Positions 17,069 through 24,802 of a stretch of 64,000 nt of DNA are shown here, one piece after another. Each line of letters opens with the position of its first letter. Position 1 is the first letter of the stretch. The translations under genes and the position numbers were made by a program. The notes beneath the pieces were generated by a model, which saw only the letters and a program-made list of their open reading frames with translations, made no database searches and was not told where the DNA came from. Source of the stretch: Paenibacillus urinalis (GTDB lineage: Bacteria; Bacillota; Bacilli; Paenibacillales; Paenibacillaceae); NCBI RefSeq assembly GCF_028747985.1, contig NZ_CP118108.1:5120001-5184000 (forward strand), in the 5' to 3' direction.

Positions 17069-17874
17069 CTACTCCGTAATTTGGTTTCCTTCTTCGTCGG
17101 TGAAAGAATGCTGCTCCGTTTCGGGAATAAGCTTTACCCCTGACCCGATCGGCAGCACCGGCTCCATGTGAACGAAGCGGGTGGCATCTTTTTTGGAGAG
17201 GCACCAGCCATCCCGGTTGTTCCAGAAGCCCTCATCCGAGACGATGATGTACTTCGGGGTTCCTTCGTGATCGCGAATCACTTTCTTCATCCGGTTAATA
17301 AGGGCGGCACCTTCGAGGCCCTCCAACCCTTTGGCGTACAGCATAGCGCCGGAAATACGGTCCTCCATCTCCACACGAACTGCGTCTTCGAGACTTCCTG
17401 TGTCGAGCTCCAGTCCATCTCATTTCCCTCTTCATATGGGGAAACCCATTGGATAGAATCGGATACTGCAGCGCACCGGTATTGATCCCAATCAATCACG
17501 ATGCTCTCATCTACCTCTTGGGGCAACTGGGCGTTGAGATGCTCCTGCATTGACAGCAGTCCTTCTCGGTAGCCGACTAGCACATCATGCATCTCGTTGA
17601 TCATTTTGGATTTGAAGGTCTCCAGGTCCTCGGCCCGGCAATAACCAAATCGACGTATCTGCTGAAACGTATCCGGAAATCGCGCGTATGTTCGAACAAC
17701 ATCCAGTTCGCTCAACATGAAGAACACATGTGGCTGCATTCCTTCGAATCTCATGCTTTCGTTGTTTACGAAGTTGACCGTGTGGTCGATGATAACCGGA
17801 TCAGAAAAACCGGACGGTTCCAGTTTCATGTGAACCTCCTTAATGGTACTTCCTATCGTGATTTCTTTGGACAT
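17069..17874 (-). pseudogene. frameshifted unknown gene downstream of leader B
   Basis: Starts at ATG 17874 (AAAGGAG upstream): MSKEITIGSTIKEVHMKLEP and on to about VSPYEEGNE near 17420. After that this frame gives Trp/Arg-rich noise to a stop at 17287. The adjacent frame reads on sensibly as DGLELDTGSLEDAVRVEMED and continues to TAG at 17069-17071. One lost G near 17420 would restore a single ~268-residue protein. The second part has no ribosome-binding site of its own. Programmed frameshifting cannot be excluded, but I see no clear slippery heptamer. Function unknown. Confidence 0.6.
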
Positions 17875-18080
17875 CTTGTTTTTGCTCCTTTCAAAGAATT
17901 GGTTTTGGGTTGTAGGCGCAGAAAAAAGCACCTGGCAAAATCCCAAAGAAAAAGACACACGTATCGTGTGTATTTAGCCTTGGTCACCTTGCCAGGTGCT
18001 TGTTTCATAGAATGCTTTCTCGCGCCTGCGGGAAAGAAGGAAAGTTGTCAAACAATATAAGGTATGAGCTTATTATAGCA
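17875..18080 (-). promoter_or_regulatory. leader copy B: promoter, 5' hairpin, terminator-like hairpin
   Basis: Extended -10 TGCTATAAT (18080-18072) and CATACCTTAT (18066-18057). Then a 5' hairpin CTTTC/GAAAG (18015-18036) with AGGCGC in the loop. Long hairpin outer stem GCACCTGGCAA/TTGCCAGGTGC (17928-17999), inner CACACG/CGTGTG. Six T's follow (17927-17922), then GCGCCTA (17919-17913), then the AAAGGAG site of the gene at 17874. Compared with copy A, the outer stem changes TCAC/GTGA to TGGC/GCCA and stays paired. Confidence 0.75.
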
Positions 18081-18099
18081 CGAACATAACGAATGGAGA

Positions 18100-18135
18100 A
18101 TCAAAAAGAAAAGGGCCTGCAAAAGGCGCAGACCC
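18100..18135 (-). terminator. intrinsic terminator after the 18148-18342 gene
   Basis: GGGCCTGC (18113-18120) pairs with GCAGACCC (18128-18135). The minus strand continues TTTTCTTTTTG. It ends the upstream small-gene cluster just before the leader B promoter. Confidence 0.85.
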
Positions 18136-18147
18136 GATTCGTGATGA

Positions 18148-18342
18148 TTATAGGAGTACGGGAATTTGATGTGCCTCAATCCACTCCAGATAACCTTGGC
18201 TTGCTTTGGTTGCAAGGATTCTTCCACATCGGTACCCATTTTCGGCAAGATGCTTCTCAGCCTTTTGTTCAGCCTCCGCTCTCGTTTCTGCTGCCACCGG
18301 CATAGCCATACCATCGCAGCCCACATGCCAAATCATATTCAT
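18148..18342 (-). CDS. small unknown protein
   Basis: 64 residues from ATG 18342 with AGGTGA 5 bases upstream. Sequence NMIWHVGCDGMAMPVAAETR then AEAEQKAEKHLAENGYRCGR, a short helix with a Cys-containing N-terminus. Last gene before the terminator at 18100-18135. No family recognised. Confidence 0.55.
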   Translation of the reverse strand: MNMIWHVGCDGMAMPVAAETRAEAEQKAEKHLAENGYRCGRILATKASQGYLEWIEAHQIPVLL

Positions 18343-18400
18343 GAAAATCACCTCGATGTGATTAGACTACGACTCACTCTTTTAGTCAATAGCCCGGGAT

Positions 18401-18658
18401 TTAATCGGAGATCCCCAGCTTCGACCGGTAACGCTTAATCATTTCCGGCATGACCAGAGCGGGAATGGAATGCTGCATCCCAATCGTGATTCGTTCATAG
18501 TCCCGCTTCAGCTGCTGGATAATCCCTTGGATGATTCCAGGGTGCCAACCCGCTCCGTTTCCAAAGGTACGATATTCTTTCCAAGCCTTCTCCAAATCCT
18601 CATCACTCAGATGGGCAAATGGGGTCCGGATATCGATAACGGCTTCTGTTTTTTTCAT
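18401..18658 (-). CDS. small unknown helical protein
   Basis: 85 residues, ATG 18658 with GAGGAAA upstream. Predicted mostly helical: LSDEDLEKAWKEYRTFGNG, GIIQGIIQQLKRDYERI, MIKRYRSKLGISD. Same strand as its neighbours with short gaps, so probably one transcript with 18148-19286. Not recognised. Confidence 0.55.
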   Translation of the reverse strand: MKKTEAVIDIRTPFAHLSDEDLEKAWKEYRTFGNGAGWHPGIIQGIIQQLKRDYERITIGMQHSIPALVMPEMIKRYRSKLGISD

Positions 18659-18695
18659 GAACGATTTCCTCGCTTTCGATAATGTTGAGCCGGAT

Positions 18696-18884
18696 TCACT
18701 GAAGAGGATGATCAGCTACGATCGTAACATTCTTCATTCGTTCCTTTACCTCGGCGCGAACTTCTTCCTCCGACATGGATTCATTGCAGCTTTCACAGAT
18801 GCGATGGCCGGCTTTGTATTTCTCCGATTTTGCAACTGGATCAATCGGTTGCAAGCATACTCCACAAACAAGTGTAAGTCCCAT
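18696..18884 (-). CDS. small zinc-ribbon protein
   Basis: 62 residues. Two CxxC pairs, CGVC (near 7-10) and CESC (near 30-33), with an intervening His, predict a zinc ribbon. A charged helix follows (SEEEVRAEVKERMKN). ATG 18884, weak AGGG site. 15 bases downstream of the 18900-19286 gene, so in the same transcript. May be a DNA- or protein-binding adaptor; no function assigned. Confidence 0.6.
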   Translation of the reverse strand: MGLTLVCGVCLQPIDPVAKSEKYKAGHRICESCNESMSEEEVRAEVKERMKNVTIVADHPLQ

Positions 18885-18899
18885 GGTTAGCCCTGCCTT

Positions 18900-19286
18900 T
18901 CAATTATGAATGATTTCATCAAGCGGATGCGGTGCTGCATGAACCCGTTTAACCGAAATAAAAAGTATCGGCTCATTTGGATCAATAACAACATCGACAG
19001 GGATAGGCTCTTCGGGGTCACCGATCCCTCCCGCTTGACCAAGGTCAGCACGACGGAAATAAGTCGATACCACCAGTCTGCCGTCCCGAAGGATCGGAGC
19101 ATGCGTCTCATCCCACAACGTTAATCCGGACCCGAAGCAAGGGACTCCCAGAATTTCGTATTTCATTACCACAAGAAATACGGAATGTTTTCCTCCCCTA
19201 AGGAGTTCACGGATTTCTTCCAGTGAATAGTCGCGCTCCTCCGTTACATCCCATGTATCCAAGGATTTTAGACCTTTGATTACCAT
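18900..19286 (-). CDS. unknown protein
   Basis: 128 residues from ATG 19286 with AGGAG upstream. MVIKGLKSLDTWDVTEERDY, then YSLEEIRELLRGG, a helical start, then a beta-rich body (SVFLVVMKYEILGVPCFGSG, DVVIDPNEPILFISVKRV). No motif recognised. It follows a terminator, so its promoter should lie in the ~25 bases before it or transcription reads through. Confidence 0.5.
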   Translation of the reverse strand: MVIKGLKSLDTWDVTEERDYSLEEIRELLRGGKHSVFLVVMKYEILGVPCFGSGLTLWDETHAPILRDGRLVVSTYFRRADLGQAGGIGDPEEPIPVDVVIDPNEPILFISVKRVHAAPHPLDEIIHN

Positions 19287-19309
19287 ACATCCACTCTCCT
19301 AATCGGCTT

Positions 19310-19352
19310 TTTTATTGAAAAACAAAGAGGCGGGAATGATGCAGCCCGCCTC
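19310..19352 (-). terminator. intrinsic terminator after the transglutaminase-like gene
   Basis: GAGGCGGG (19327-19334) pairs with CCCGCCTC (19345-19352). The minus strand continues TTTGTTTTTC. Confidence 0.85.
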
Positions 19353-19361
19353 CATGCTGAT

Positions 19362-19733
19362 TCAAACAACTTCTTCACAAGATTCAGCCGGTTCCTCGTA
19401 AACAAGGAATGACGGCTTTTCTCCGACAATAACTCGCTGAAGCGGGCCTTCCAAGAACGGTTCGAACTGGGTCAGTGTGACATCGATATAGAGGCCCCCT
19501 ACTTCGACCCAGGTATGCTCGTCATAATCCCGATTCGAACAGCTCGATGCATCATCGTAGATAATCCATCCTTCCACAATTCGATGGCCGATTCCCTGTT
19601 TCGTCAGCTTCTTCGAAATGAGTTCGGATGCCTCCACGCACTTCCCCTGCAGGTCAGAGTATTCACTGCCGTATTTGGCCTCGAGCAGCGTCCTCACCTC
19701 TTCGGCAATTGCTCGCAGCTGTTGAACCATCAT
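19362..19733 (-). CDS. transglutaminase/papain-like fold protein
   Basis: 123 residues from ATG 19733, which overlaps the upstream stop as ATGA and has GGGGGA 8 bases upstream. A Cys-His-Asp order typical of transglutaminase-like or papain-like folds is visible: GKCVEASELI (Cys near 32), DEHTWVEVGG (His near 75) and YIDVTLTQF (Asp near 83). This suggests a small cysteine peptidase or amide-bond enzyme. Activity and target are unknown. Coupled to the truncated gene just upstream. Confidence 0.6.
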   Translation of the reverse strand: MMVQQLRAIAEEVRTLLEAKYGSEYSDLQGKCVEASELISKKLTKQGIGHRIVEGWIIYDDASSCSNRDYDEHTWVEVGGLYIDVTLTQFEPFLEGPLQRVIVGEKPSFLVYEEPAESCEEVV

Positions 19734-20017
19734 TCGGATTTCCCCCAATCAATCTTGGAGGCGGGATTCTCCTCAGCAAGTGACCGCTCCTTTTGGTACG
19801 CCTCATCCTGGCTCGGAATAATCGAGATGGTCAGCGTATCATCCTTGAGCCGGCCTTCGTCCTCGAAATACTTCAGGAGATCGTCGAGTTTAACGTCCTG
19901 ATCAAAGAAGATGAAGGTAGAAGCTCCATTGGAGCTTTGCTCTTCTTCGAACACTCCGTCCGGGTTTGCGTAAATCTCCAGGTAGAAGCCGGCATCGATG
20001 ATGAACTCGCTTCGTCG
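19730..20017 (-). pseudogene. unknown gene, 5' end lost at the ISL3 insertion
   Basis: The frame is open from 20017 (after a TAG at 20018-20020) to TGA 19730: SEFIIDAGFYLEIYANPDGV, then FEEEQSSNG, VKLDDLLKYFEDEGRLKDD, ASKIDWGKSE. No ATG start is present; a GTG at 19954 would give 74 residues but cuts off clearly coding sequence upstream. The likely cause is the transposase element beginning just to the right. Function unknown. Confidence 0.55.
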
Positions 20018-20098
20018 CTATACTTTGTGGCTTAAAGTCTGAATTATAGAAAAATAGTCAATACTGCTCAGTATTACGTTAATAGGAGCGGATTGGCG

Positions 20099-21349
20099 AT
20101 GTGGACCTCGTTAAGCAGTGCTGAAAACGTGATTATGGATATGTTCAAAGTGGCTTTGCGATTGGAAAAACCATGGGAGCTCACACATATAGAGTTTGAT
20201 GATCAGGATCAAGCCTGGCACTTGCACCTGGATTTTGAGCGGGGGGCAATCTTTGCATGTCCAGAGTGTGGTGCCGAGTGTAAAGCTTACGACAGCGCCA
20301 TCAAACACTGGCGCCACTTGGACTTCTGGGATTGGAAAACCTTCATGCACGCAAGAATGCCGCGAGTAAAATGCACCTCCTGTAATAAGGTTACGCAGGT
20401 GTATGCGAAGTGGGCCCGGCCTCTTTCGCACTTCACCCTGTTATTCGAAGCTTGGGCAATGCGTCTGATGGCTGAAATGCCGGTTAATGCGGCAGCACGT
20501 GAACTTCGGGAGCACGACACCCGGATGTGGAGAATCTTTCACCACTATGTGGATAGTGCCATGTCGGAACTCGATCTCTCAAACGTGAAGCGTATCGCGA
20601 TTGATGAGACCTCCTCCAAGCGAGGCCATCGTTACATCACCTTATTCGTAGACGTAGATCGCAAGATTGTCCTGTTCGCTACAGAAGGTAAGGGCAAGGA
20701 TACGTTGGACCGATTTCAACGCCACCTTACGGAAAAGGGCCTTACTGCAGACGCGATTCAAGAGGTGTGTTGCGACATGTCGCCCGCTTACATTAGCGGC
20801 ATTCAGGAGTATTTCCCGAAAGCAGAGGTCACCTTTGATAAGTTTCATGTCATGAAGCTGGTCGGCGAAGCCGTCGATGAGGTGCGTATCCAAGAACAAA
20901 AAGAGCGGCCGGAGCTGAAGAAAACCAAGTACATCTGGCTGAAAAACGAAGTGAATCTGAAGGCGGAGCAAAAGGAAATGCTGTACCGCCTGAAGGATAC
21001 CAACCTGTTAACCGGACGTGCCTACCGGTTAAAGCTGGCATTACAGGAGTTTTGGTCAACGCCCCACATATTTGCGGATGTGTTCCTCCGGGAGTGGATT
21101 GGCTGGGCAACCCGTTCCCAGCTTCAACCGATGATGAGTCTGGCCAAAACCATAAAGCAGCATGAAGAAGGAATCCTCCGCTGGTTTCACAGCAAGATGA
21201 CGAATGGGTTGCTGGAAGGCATCAACGGACTGGTTCAAGCAGCGAAACGGCGAGCAAGAGGCTACCGCAATGTTGAAAACCTAATCGCCATGGTCTACAT
21301 GACTGCGAACAAGCTTCGTCTGCCAGTGCTCGCGGCGCGACGAGCATAG
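20099..21349 (+). CDS. ISL3-family transposase
   Basis: 416 residues from ATG 20099 (AGGAGCGG upstream; TTG 20093 also possible). The N-terminus has a zinc finger (CPECGAECKAYD ... CTSCNKV) and a helix-turn-helix region. The DDE core shows IAIDETSSKRGHRYITLFVD, CCDMSPAYISGIQEYFP and the late Glu in SKMTNGLLEGINGLVQAAKR. These are standard ISL3 features and the gene is full length. Confidence 0.93.
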   Translation: MWTSLSSAENVIMDMFKVALRLEKPWELTHIEFDDQDQAWHLHLDFERGAIFACPECGAECKAYDSAIKHWRHLDFWDWKTFMHARMPRVKCTSCNKVTQVYAKWARPLSHFTLLFEAWAMRLMAEMPVNAAARELREHDTRMWRIFHHYVDSAMSELDLSNVKRIAIDETSSKRGHRYITLFVDVDRKIVLFATEGKGKDTLDRFQRHLTEKGLTADAIQEVCCDMSPAYISGIQEYFPKAEVTFDKFHVMKLVGEAVDEVRIQEQKERPELKKTKYIWLKNEVNLKAEQKEMLYRLKDTNLLTGRAYRLKLALQEFWSTPHIFADVFLREWIGWATRSQLQPMMSLAKTIKQHEEGILRWFHSKMTNGLLEGINGLVQAAKRRARGYRNVENLIAMVYMTANKLRLPVLAARRA

Positions 21350-21356
21350 TATTCCT

Positions 21357-21450
21357 TTCCGCCTTCCCACCCCGCTTCAGATGTGGAAACAGCGGTCAAG
21401 CGATCTCCTTGACGGCTGTTTCCACATCTGAAAATCTCTTAAAGGCGGAA
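21357..21450. repeat. large nested hairpin beside the ISL3 transposase
   Basis: Inner arms 21378-21400 and 21408-21430 are complementary at 22 of 23 positions (CAGATGTGGAAACAGC / GCTGTTTCCACATCTG) with a 7-base loop. Outer arms TTCCGCCTT (21357-21365) and AAGGCGGAA (21442-21450) also pair. No T-run follows on either strand, so it is not a standard terminator. Confidence 0.75.
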
Positions 21451-21454
21451 GGGG

Positions 21455-22759
21455 TTATGAAACTAACATTTTGCACGGTACCCACCCAGTAGAGCGAAGA
21501 GCCATGAACTCTTGTCTCGGATGAGAATAGAAGATCGCTTCCACTTCGGATTGCTGGCGGTCTTTCTCGTAGAAGCTCGATAGCCGCAAAGGTTTGCTCG
21601 CGGCGGGGACACTCAGGTACTCCAGAATTGAGGCATGCTGCGGACCCATATTCCGGTCTTCCGGGTCAAGGGAGTTGTACTCCTCGGCAGCCAGCACCTT
21701 AATGATTTCCTCGTCTGCCCCTGCCGGCACATCCATGGTTACCGTCCGAGTAAAGGAGACAACAACGGTTTTTTCCTCCGAGAAATTCTGTACCGGAGCG
21801 GGTTGAATAACCTTTTGCTCCTCATCCTTAATCCCGAAGTAATCGTTCACAATCCCCTTCACTCGCTTAAGAATGTTGCGAGTGACATAAAGTTGGGATT
21901 CCAGACGTTCTTTTCTCAGATTGTCCAGTTGGTCCGTGCTCTCGGCCTGCTCCCACTGGATTTCAAGGCCTTCGATATCAGTTTGCAGGTCATCCCGAAG
22001 CTGACAAACGCGCAAGAACACCTTCTCCTTGCACCGGTCTTCAAATTGCTGGGTCAGATCATTGTAATACGCCGTCGCTTCATTCTCGTCCGTGAAAAGA
22101 CGGGAGTGCAGCTGAACATAGATGGTAAACTCGCTCTTCAGCCGCATATCCAGGTAAGGCTCTCCCTCCCCTTCTATGAGGCCGGAGTCCGAGGAACATT
22201 CCTGACAAAAATCCTCCTCGCTCTTGTAATAGCCGCGCTGAAGGAGGTATTCAAACAAGAAGTTCTCGGTTGCATCAGAGAGAGCCATGCGCAGGGAGGA
22301 TACGAGATCATTACGTTCTTCTTCGGAAAGCGAGTTATCCTCCAGCAGGGTAAATGCTTCCGGCACCGTCTTAACATCCTTCAGGCGCTCGGAAAGATTT
22401 TGCTCCGACATCCGATCCAAAAAGAGATTTTGGATTTCATCGAGGTGCGTTTTCACATCGCGCAGCTTCGCTTGAGATGCTGCATCCATTTCATGAGATT
22501 GGAGCACAACCAGCATTTCTTTCTTGGTTCTCGGCATTTTGATATTGAGAGCCAAGAAAAGTGCTTTGGTTACTTTCCCACACCAGTTTGTCGTTGCAAG
22601 TTTCTGCTCCGGACATTCGGCATAACCTTTCAGCCAGTTGCCAAGAATACGCTCCGTTTCCTTAAAGTCCGATTCGGTTTTTACTTCTTGAGGAAACAGC
22701 GTTTGGTACGCCTTTGTTAATTCCTCAGCTGTTACGGTTTTCAATTTGAGCCCAGTCAT
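21455..22759 (-). CDS. unknown protein downstream of leader C
   Basis: 434 residues from ATG 22759 with AAGGAG 8 bases upstream; a GTG at 22768 lies too close to that site. The first ~300 residues look helical and charged (EELTKAYQTLFPQEVKTESD, AKLRDVKTHLDEIQNLFLDR). The C-terminus is more beta-like (TVVVSFTRTVTMDVPAGADE, EYNSLDPEDRNMGPQHASIL). One CQECSSDSG segment. No family recognised. It is the largest unknown protein of the element, and the strongest leader copy drives it. Confidence 0.6.
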   Translation of the reverse strand: MTGLKLKTVTAEELTKAYQTLFPQEVKTESDFKETERILGNWLKGYAECPEQKLATTNWCGKVTKALFLALNIKMPRTKKEMLVVLQSHEMDAASQAKLRDVKTHLDEIQNLFLDRMSEQNLSERLKDVKTVPEAFTLLEDNSLSEEERNDLVSSLRMALSDATENFLFEYLLQRGYYKSEEDFCQECSSDSGLIEGEGEPYLDMRLKSEFTIYVQLHSRLFTDENEATAYYNDLTQQFEDRCKEKVFLRVCQLRDDLQTDIEGLEIQWEQAESTDQLDNLRKERLESQLYVTRNILKRVKGIVNDYFGIKDEEQKVIQPAPVQNFSEEKTVVVSFTRTVTMDVPAGADEEIIKVLAAEEYNSLDPEDRNMGPQHASILEYLSVPAASKPLRLSSFYEKDRQQSEVEAIFYSHPRQEFMALRSTGWVPCKMLVS

Positions 22760-22954
22760 TGAACACACTCCTTAAATGGAATTGGGTTGTAGGCGCAAAA
22801 AAATGCACCTCTCAAACCGACCAATGAGCACACGGGGATCGTGCGAAATAATCATTGATCATCTTGAGAGATGCATTTTTGCTTTAGAAAGCTTTCCTGC
22901 GCCTGCCGGAAAGTAAAAGTGAGAAATGGAATAAGGTATGCCTACATTGTATCA
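22760..22954 (-). promoter_or_regulatory. leader copy C: promoter, 5' hairpin, terminator-like hairpin
   Basis: Extended -10 TGATACAAT (22954-22946), CATACCTTAT (22940-22931), 5' hairpin CTTTCC/GGAAAG (22892-22913) with AGGCGC loop. Long hairpin outer stem GCATCTCTCAA/TTGAGAGGTGC (22805-22874, one G-U), inner GATCAATGA/TCATTGGTC and CACG/CGTG. Seven T's follow (22803-22797), then GCGCCTA (22796-22790), then the AAGGAG of the 22759 gene. The region from here to 23160 on the plus strand holds only the next gene's upstream region. Confidence 0.75.
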
Positions 22955-23160
22955 CGATTGCCTCTGAGAGGGAATACAAGTGAAAAGCCGCCTCCCAAAC
23001 AGTTCATATTTCTGTTCAAAAAAGTATTCAGTTAATTATTCATTTCGTTGACGAACCAATTAACCTCCTTCGAAAATTGCTGGCTATTTCCCTGCAGTGT
23101 AGAGTTAGGGTATCCTGCGCAGGAAACACAAACCGTCAACATTCAATTAGGAGGTTCAGC

Positions 23161-24150
23161 ATGAAAAAAGGATTTATCAGTTCCATTATGGCATTCGTAT
23201 TAATGATTTACGGTTTTACCTTCTCTTCGGTCGCGAGCGCGGCAGCAACATCCGAGTTTATTATGAAACCCGGGGAAACGTATGAATTCGTCCTCGTTAA
23301 AGCTGACCTTCCGACGTATCAGGTCCAGTTTTCTCAGCAGCCGATTAGACTCGGCAATCAAATCGATATCTTGGAGTTGGACCGCGACAACGAAACAATC
23401 CGGGAGATGAAAGGGTTCACCGGAAACGCGAGCTTCAACGTATATGCAGAAGGCAGAACTTTGGTTACAAATACCGGGATCAGCGATTACAAACTCAGTT
23501 TCGACCCGAATTATATTGCCGGCCAAAAAGTGGGCAAAGAGTTCGTGCCTGTCGAGCAAACGGGTAAGGTAACGATTCAGCCGGGTGAAACCTTCAAAGC
23601 AGCATATACCGCCAGTGAAGCGAGACCGGGTATTGATGTAGCCGTAGATAATCCGAACGGAAACAGTGTTACTTACTCGGTTTACGCCAATGGTGAGGGT
23701 ACAAGCGGAAGCGGGGATGGGTATTTCGCGGTTAACGTGCCGTACCAAGGATCTGCAGAGTTTACCAACGAAGGCACAACTGAAGTCGTGTTGAACTATT
23801 TCACCCATTGGGTCACGGTATCCAAACTCCAGGACACCGTTCCACTTACTCCGGTAAAGAGCATCTACAATATACTCGCTGTAGAGCCCGGTCAGACGAT
23901 CAAGGTCACTGATGTGAACACGATTTCTTCGACCTTCACGATCGAACCCAATGGGGGTAAATTCACCATCGCCACCTACTCTTCTGACGGGCAAGAACTG
24001 ACTGCTCCAACGGAGTATGCGCCTAGTTACAAATACACTTCAAGCGTCACTGGGTATGGAGACTACGCAATCGTTACGAACACGAGCACGGAAGGACAAA
24101 GCCTTTATGTTCAAGGAAGGTACAGCAATTATAAACTTGAACGACAATAA
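23161..24150 (+). CDS. secreted protein with three PGET/PGQT repeats
   Basis: 329 residues from ATG 23161 (AGGAGG upstream). A signal peptide ends at about SSVASAAA. The mature part has three similar beta-rich repeats, each opening with a Pro-Gly motif: MKPGETYEFVLVKADLPTYQ, IQPGETFKAAYTASEARPGI and VEPGQTIKVTDVNTISSTF. No enzyme motif or cell-wall anchor is visible. It is the only plus-strand cargo gene of the element besides the IS. Probably a secreted or surface beta-sandwich protein. Confidence 0.7.
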   Translation: MKKGFISSIMAFVLMIYGFTFSSVASAAATSEFIMKPGETYEFVLVKADLPTYQVQFSQQPIRLGNQIDILELDRDNETIREMKGFTGNASFNVYAEGRTLVTNTGISDYKLSFDPNYIAGQKVGKEFVPVEQTGKVTIQPGETFKAAYTASEARPGIDVAVDNPNGNSVTYSVYANGEGTSGSGDGYFAVNVPYQGSAEFTNEGTTEVVLNYFTHWVTVSKLQDTVPLTPVKSIYNILAVEPGQTIKVTDVNTISSTFTIEPNGGKFTIATYSSDGQELTAPTEYAPSYKYTSSVTGYGDYAIVTNTSTEGQSLYVQGRYSNYKLERQ

Positions 24151-24226
24151 GGATAACCCTGGGGGAGACCAGTACGGTCTCTCTCTTTATTTTGTATCCT
24201 TCTCCACGCGAGAAAGCATGAATAAA

Positions 24227-24279
24227 GATAAGGTGACTTAAAGTGACCAAAAGGTCACCCAAAAGTCACCTTATCTAAA
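24227..24279. terminator. bidirectional terminator with nested hairpin
   Basis: GATAAGGTGACTT (24227-24239) pairs with AAGTCACCTTATC (24263-24275), and TGACC/GGTCA pair inside. It lies between the convergent secreted-protein gene and the 24311-24802 gene. Confidence 0.8.
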
Positions 24280-24310
24280 AACGCCTGCCATTATGAGGGT
24301 TCTTGGTTAC

Positions 24311-24802
24311 TCAACGTGCGATCCCGATCACTTGGTCGAGTGCCTCCAGCTGCTTTTGATAGGGCTGGGCAAGTCGCTTCAGTTCGTTCTCATATCCTTC
24401 GGCAAGACGGAAAAGCTCGATATTCGGTTCGTTAAACCGGTGGCTCAACTTGCGCATTTCTGTGGCACTGAGCAGCTTATGCATTTGATTGATCGTAAGG
24501 TGAATCGAGCCACCTTCAGGAGAGAATGCCATAATCTCCTCAAGCTCGCAAAGCATCTCGTCGAATTCGCGGATGTCGTCCAAGGCTTCCATTACATCAA
24601 TGTCTTGCCTATCGGAAGCCTCGTCAAACGCATCGCTGATCACTTCGTGCCAAAAAGAAAGTTCCTCGGTCGCCATCTTAAGCTCGATGGTCGTATCATG
24701 ATCCTCTCGAACAGCATTAGCCTGGATTATGAGCCGTTCTTGATAATCTTTCTTCACTTGGGAGCGGGACTTCCGAATCTGTTGGGGCTTATTTCTTCTC
24801 AT
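24311..24802 (-). CDS. unknown helical protein downstream of leader D
   Basis: 163 residues from ATG 24802 with GGAG 8 bases upstream. A basic N-terminus (MRRNKPQQIRKSRSQVKKDY) leads into a long helical, Glu-rich body (ALDDIREFDEMLCELEEIM, RLAEGYENELKRLAQPYQKQ), suggesting coiled coil. It might bind nucleic acid through the basic end. No family recognised. Fourth gene of the element preceded by the shared leader type. Confidence 0.55.
   Translation of the reverse strand: MRRNKPQQIRKSRSQVKKDYQERLIIQANAVREDHDTTIELKMATEELSFWHEVISDAFDEASDRQDIDVMEALDDIREFDEMLCELEEIMAFSPEGGSIHLTINQMHKLLSATEMRKLSHRFNEPNIELFRLAEGYENELKRLAQPYQKQLEALDQVIGIAR

Larger units (their letters stand above)
20018..21450 (+). 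mobile_element. ISL3-type insertion sequence, ends not fixed
   Basis: One intact ISL3-family transposase surrounded by short flanks. The left end must lie near 20018-20060, where the neighbouring minus-strand gene is cut off. The right end probably lies within or after the large hairpin at 21357-21450. I could not find convincing terminal inverted repeats or an 8 bp target duplication by eye, so limits are approximate. Confidence 0.5.

Noticed and set aside
17287..17500. programmed -1 frameshift in the gene below leader B
   Set aside because: No clear slippery heptamer at the shift point near 17420, so a lost base is the simpler explanation; not fully excluded.
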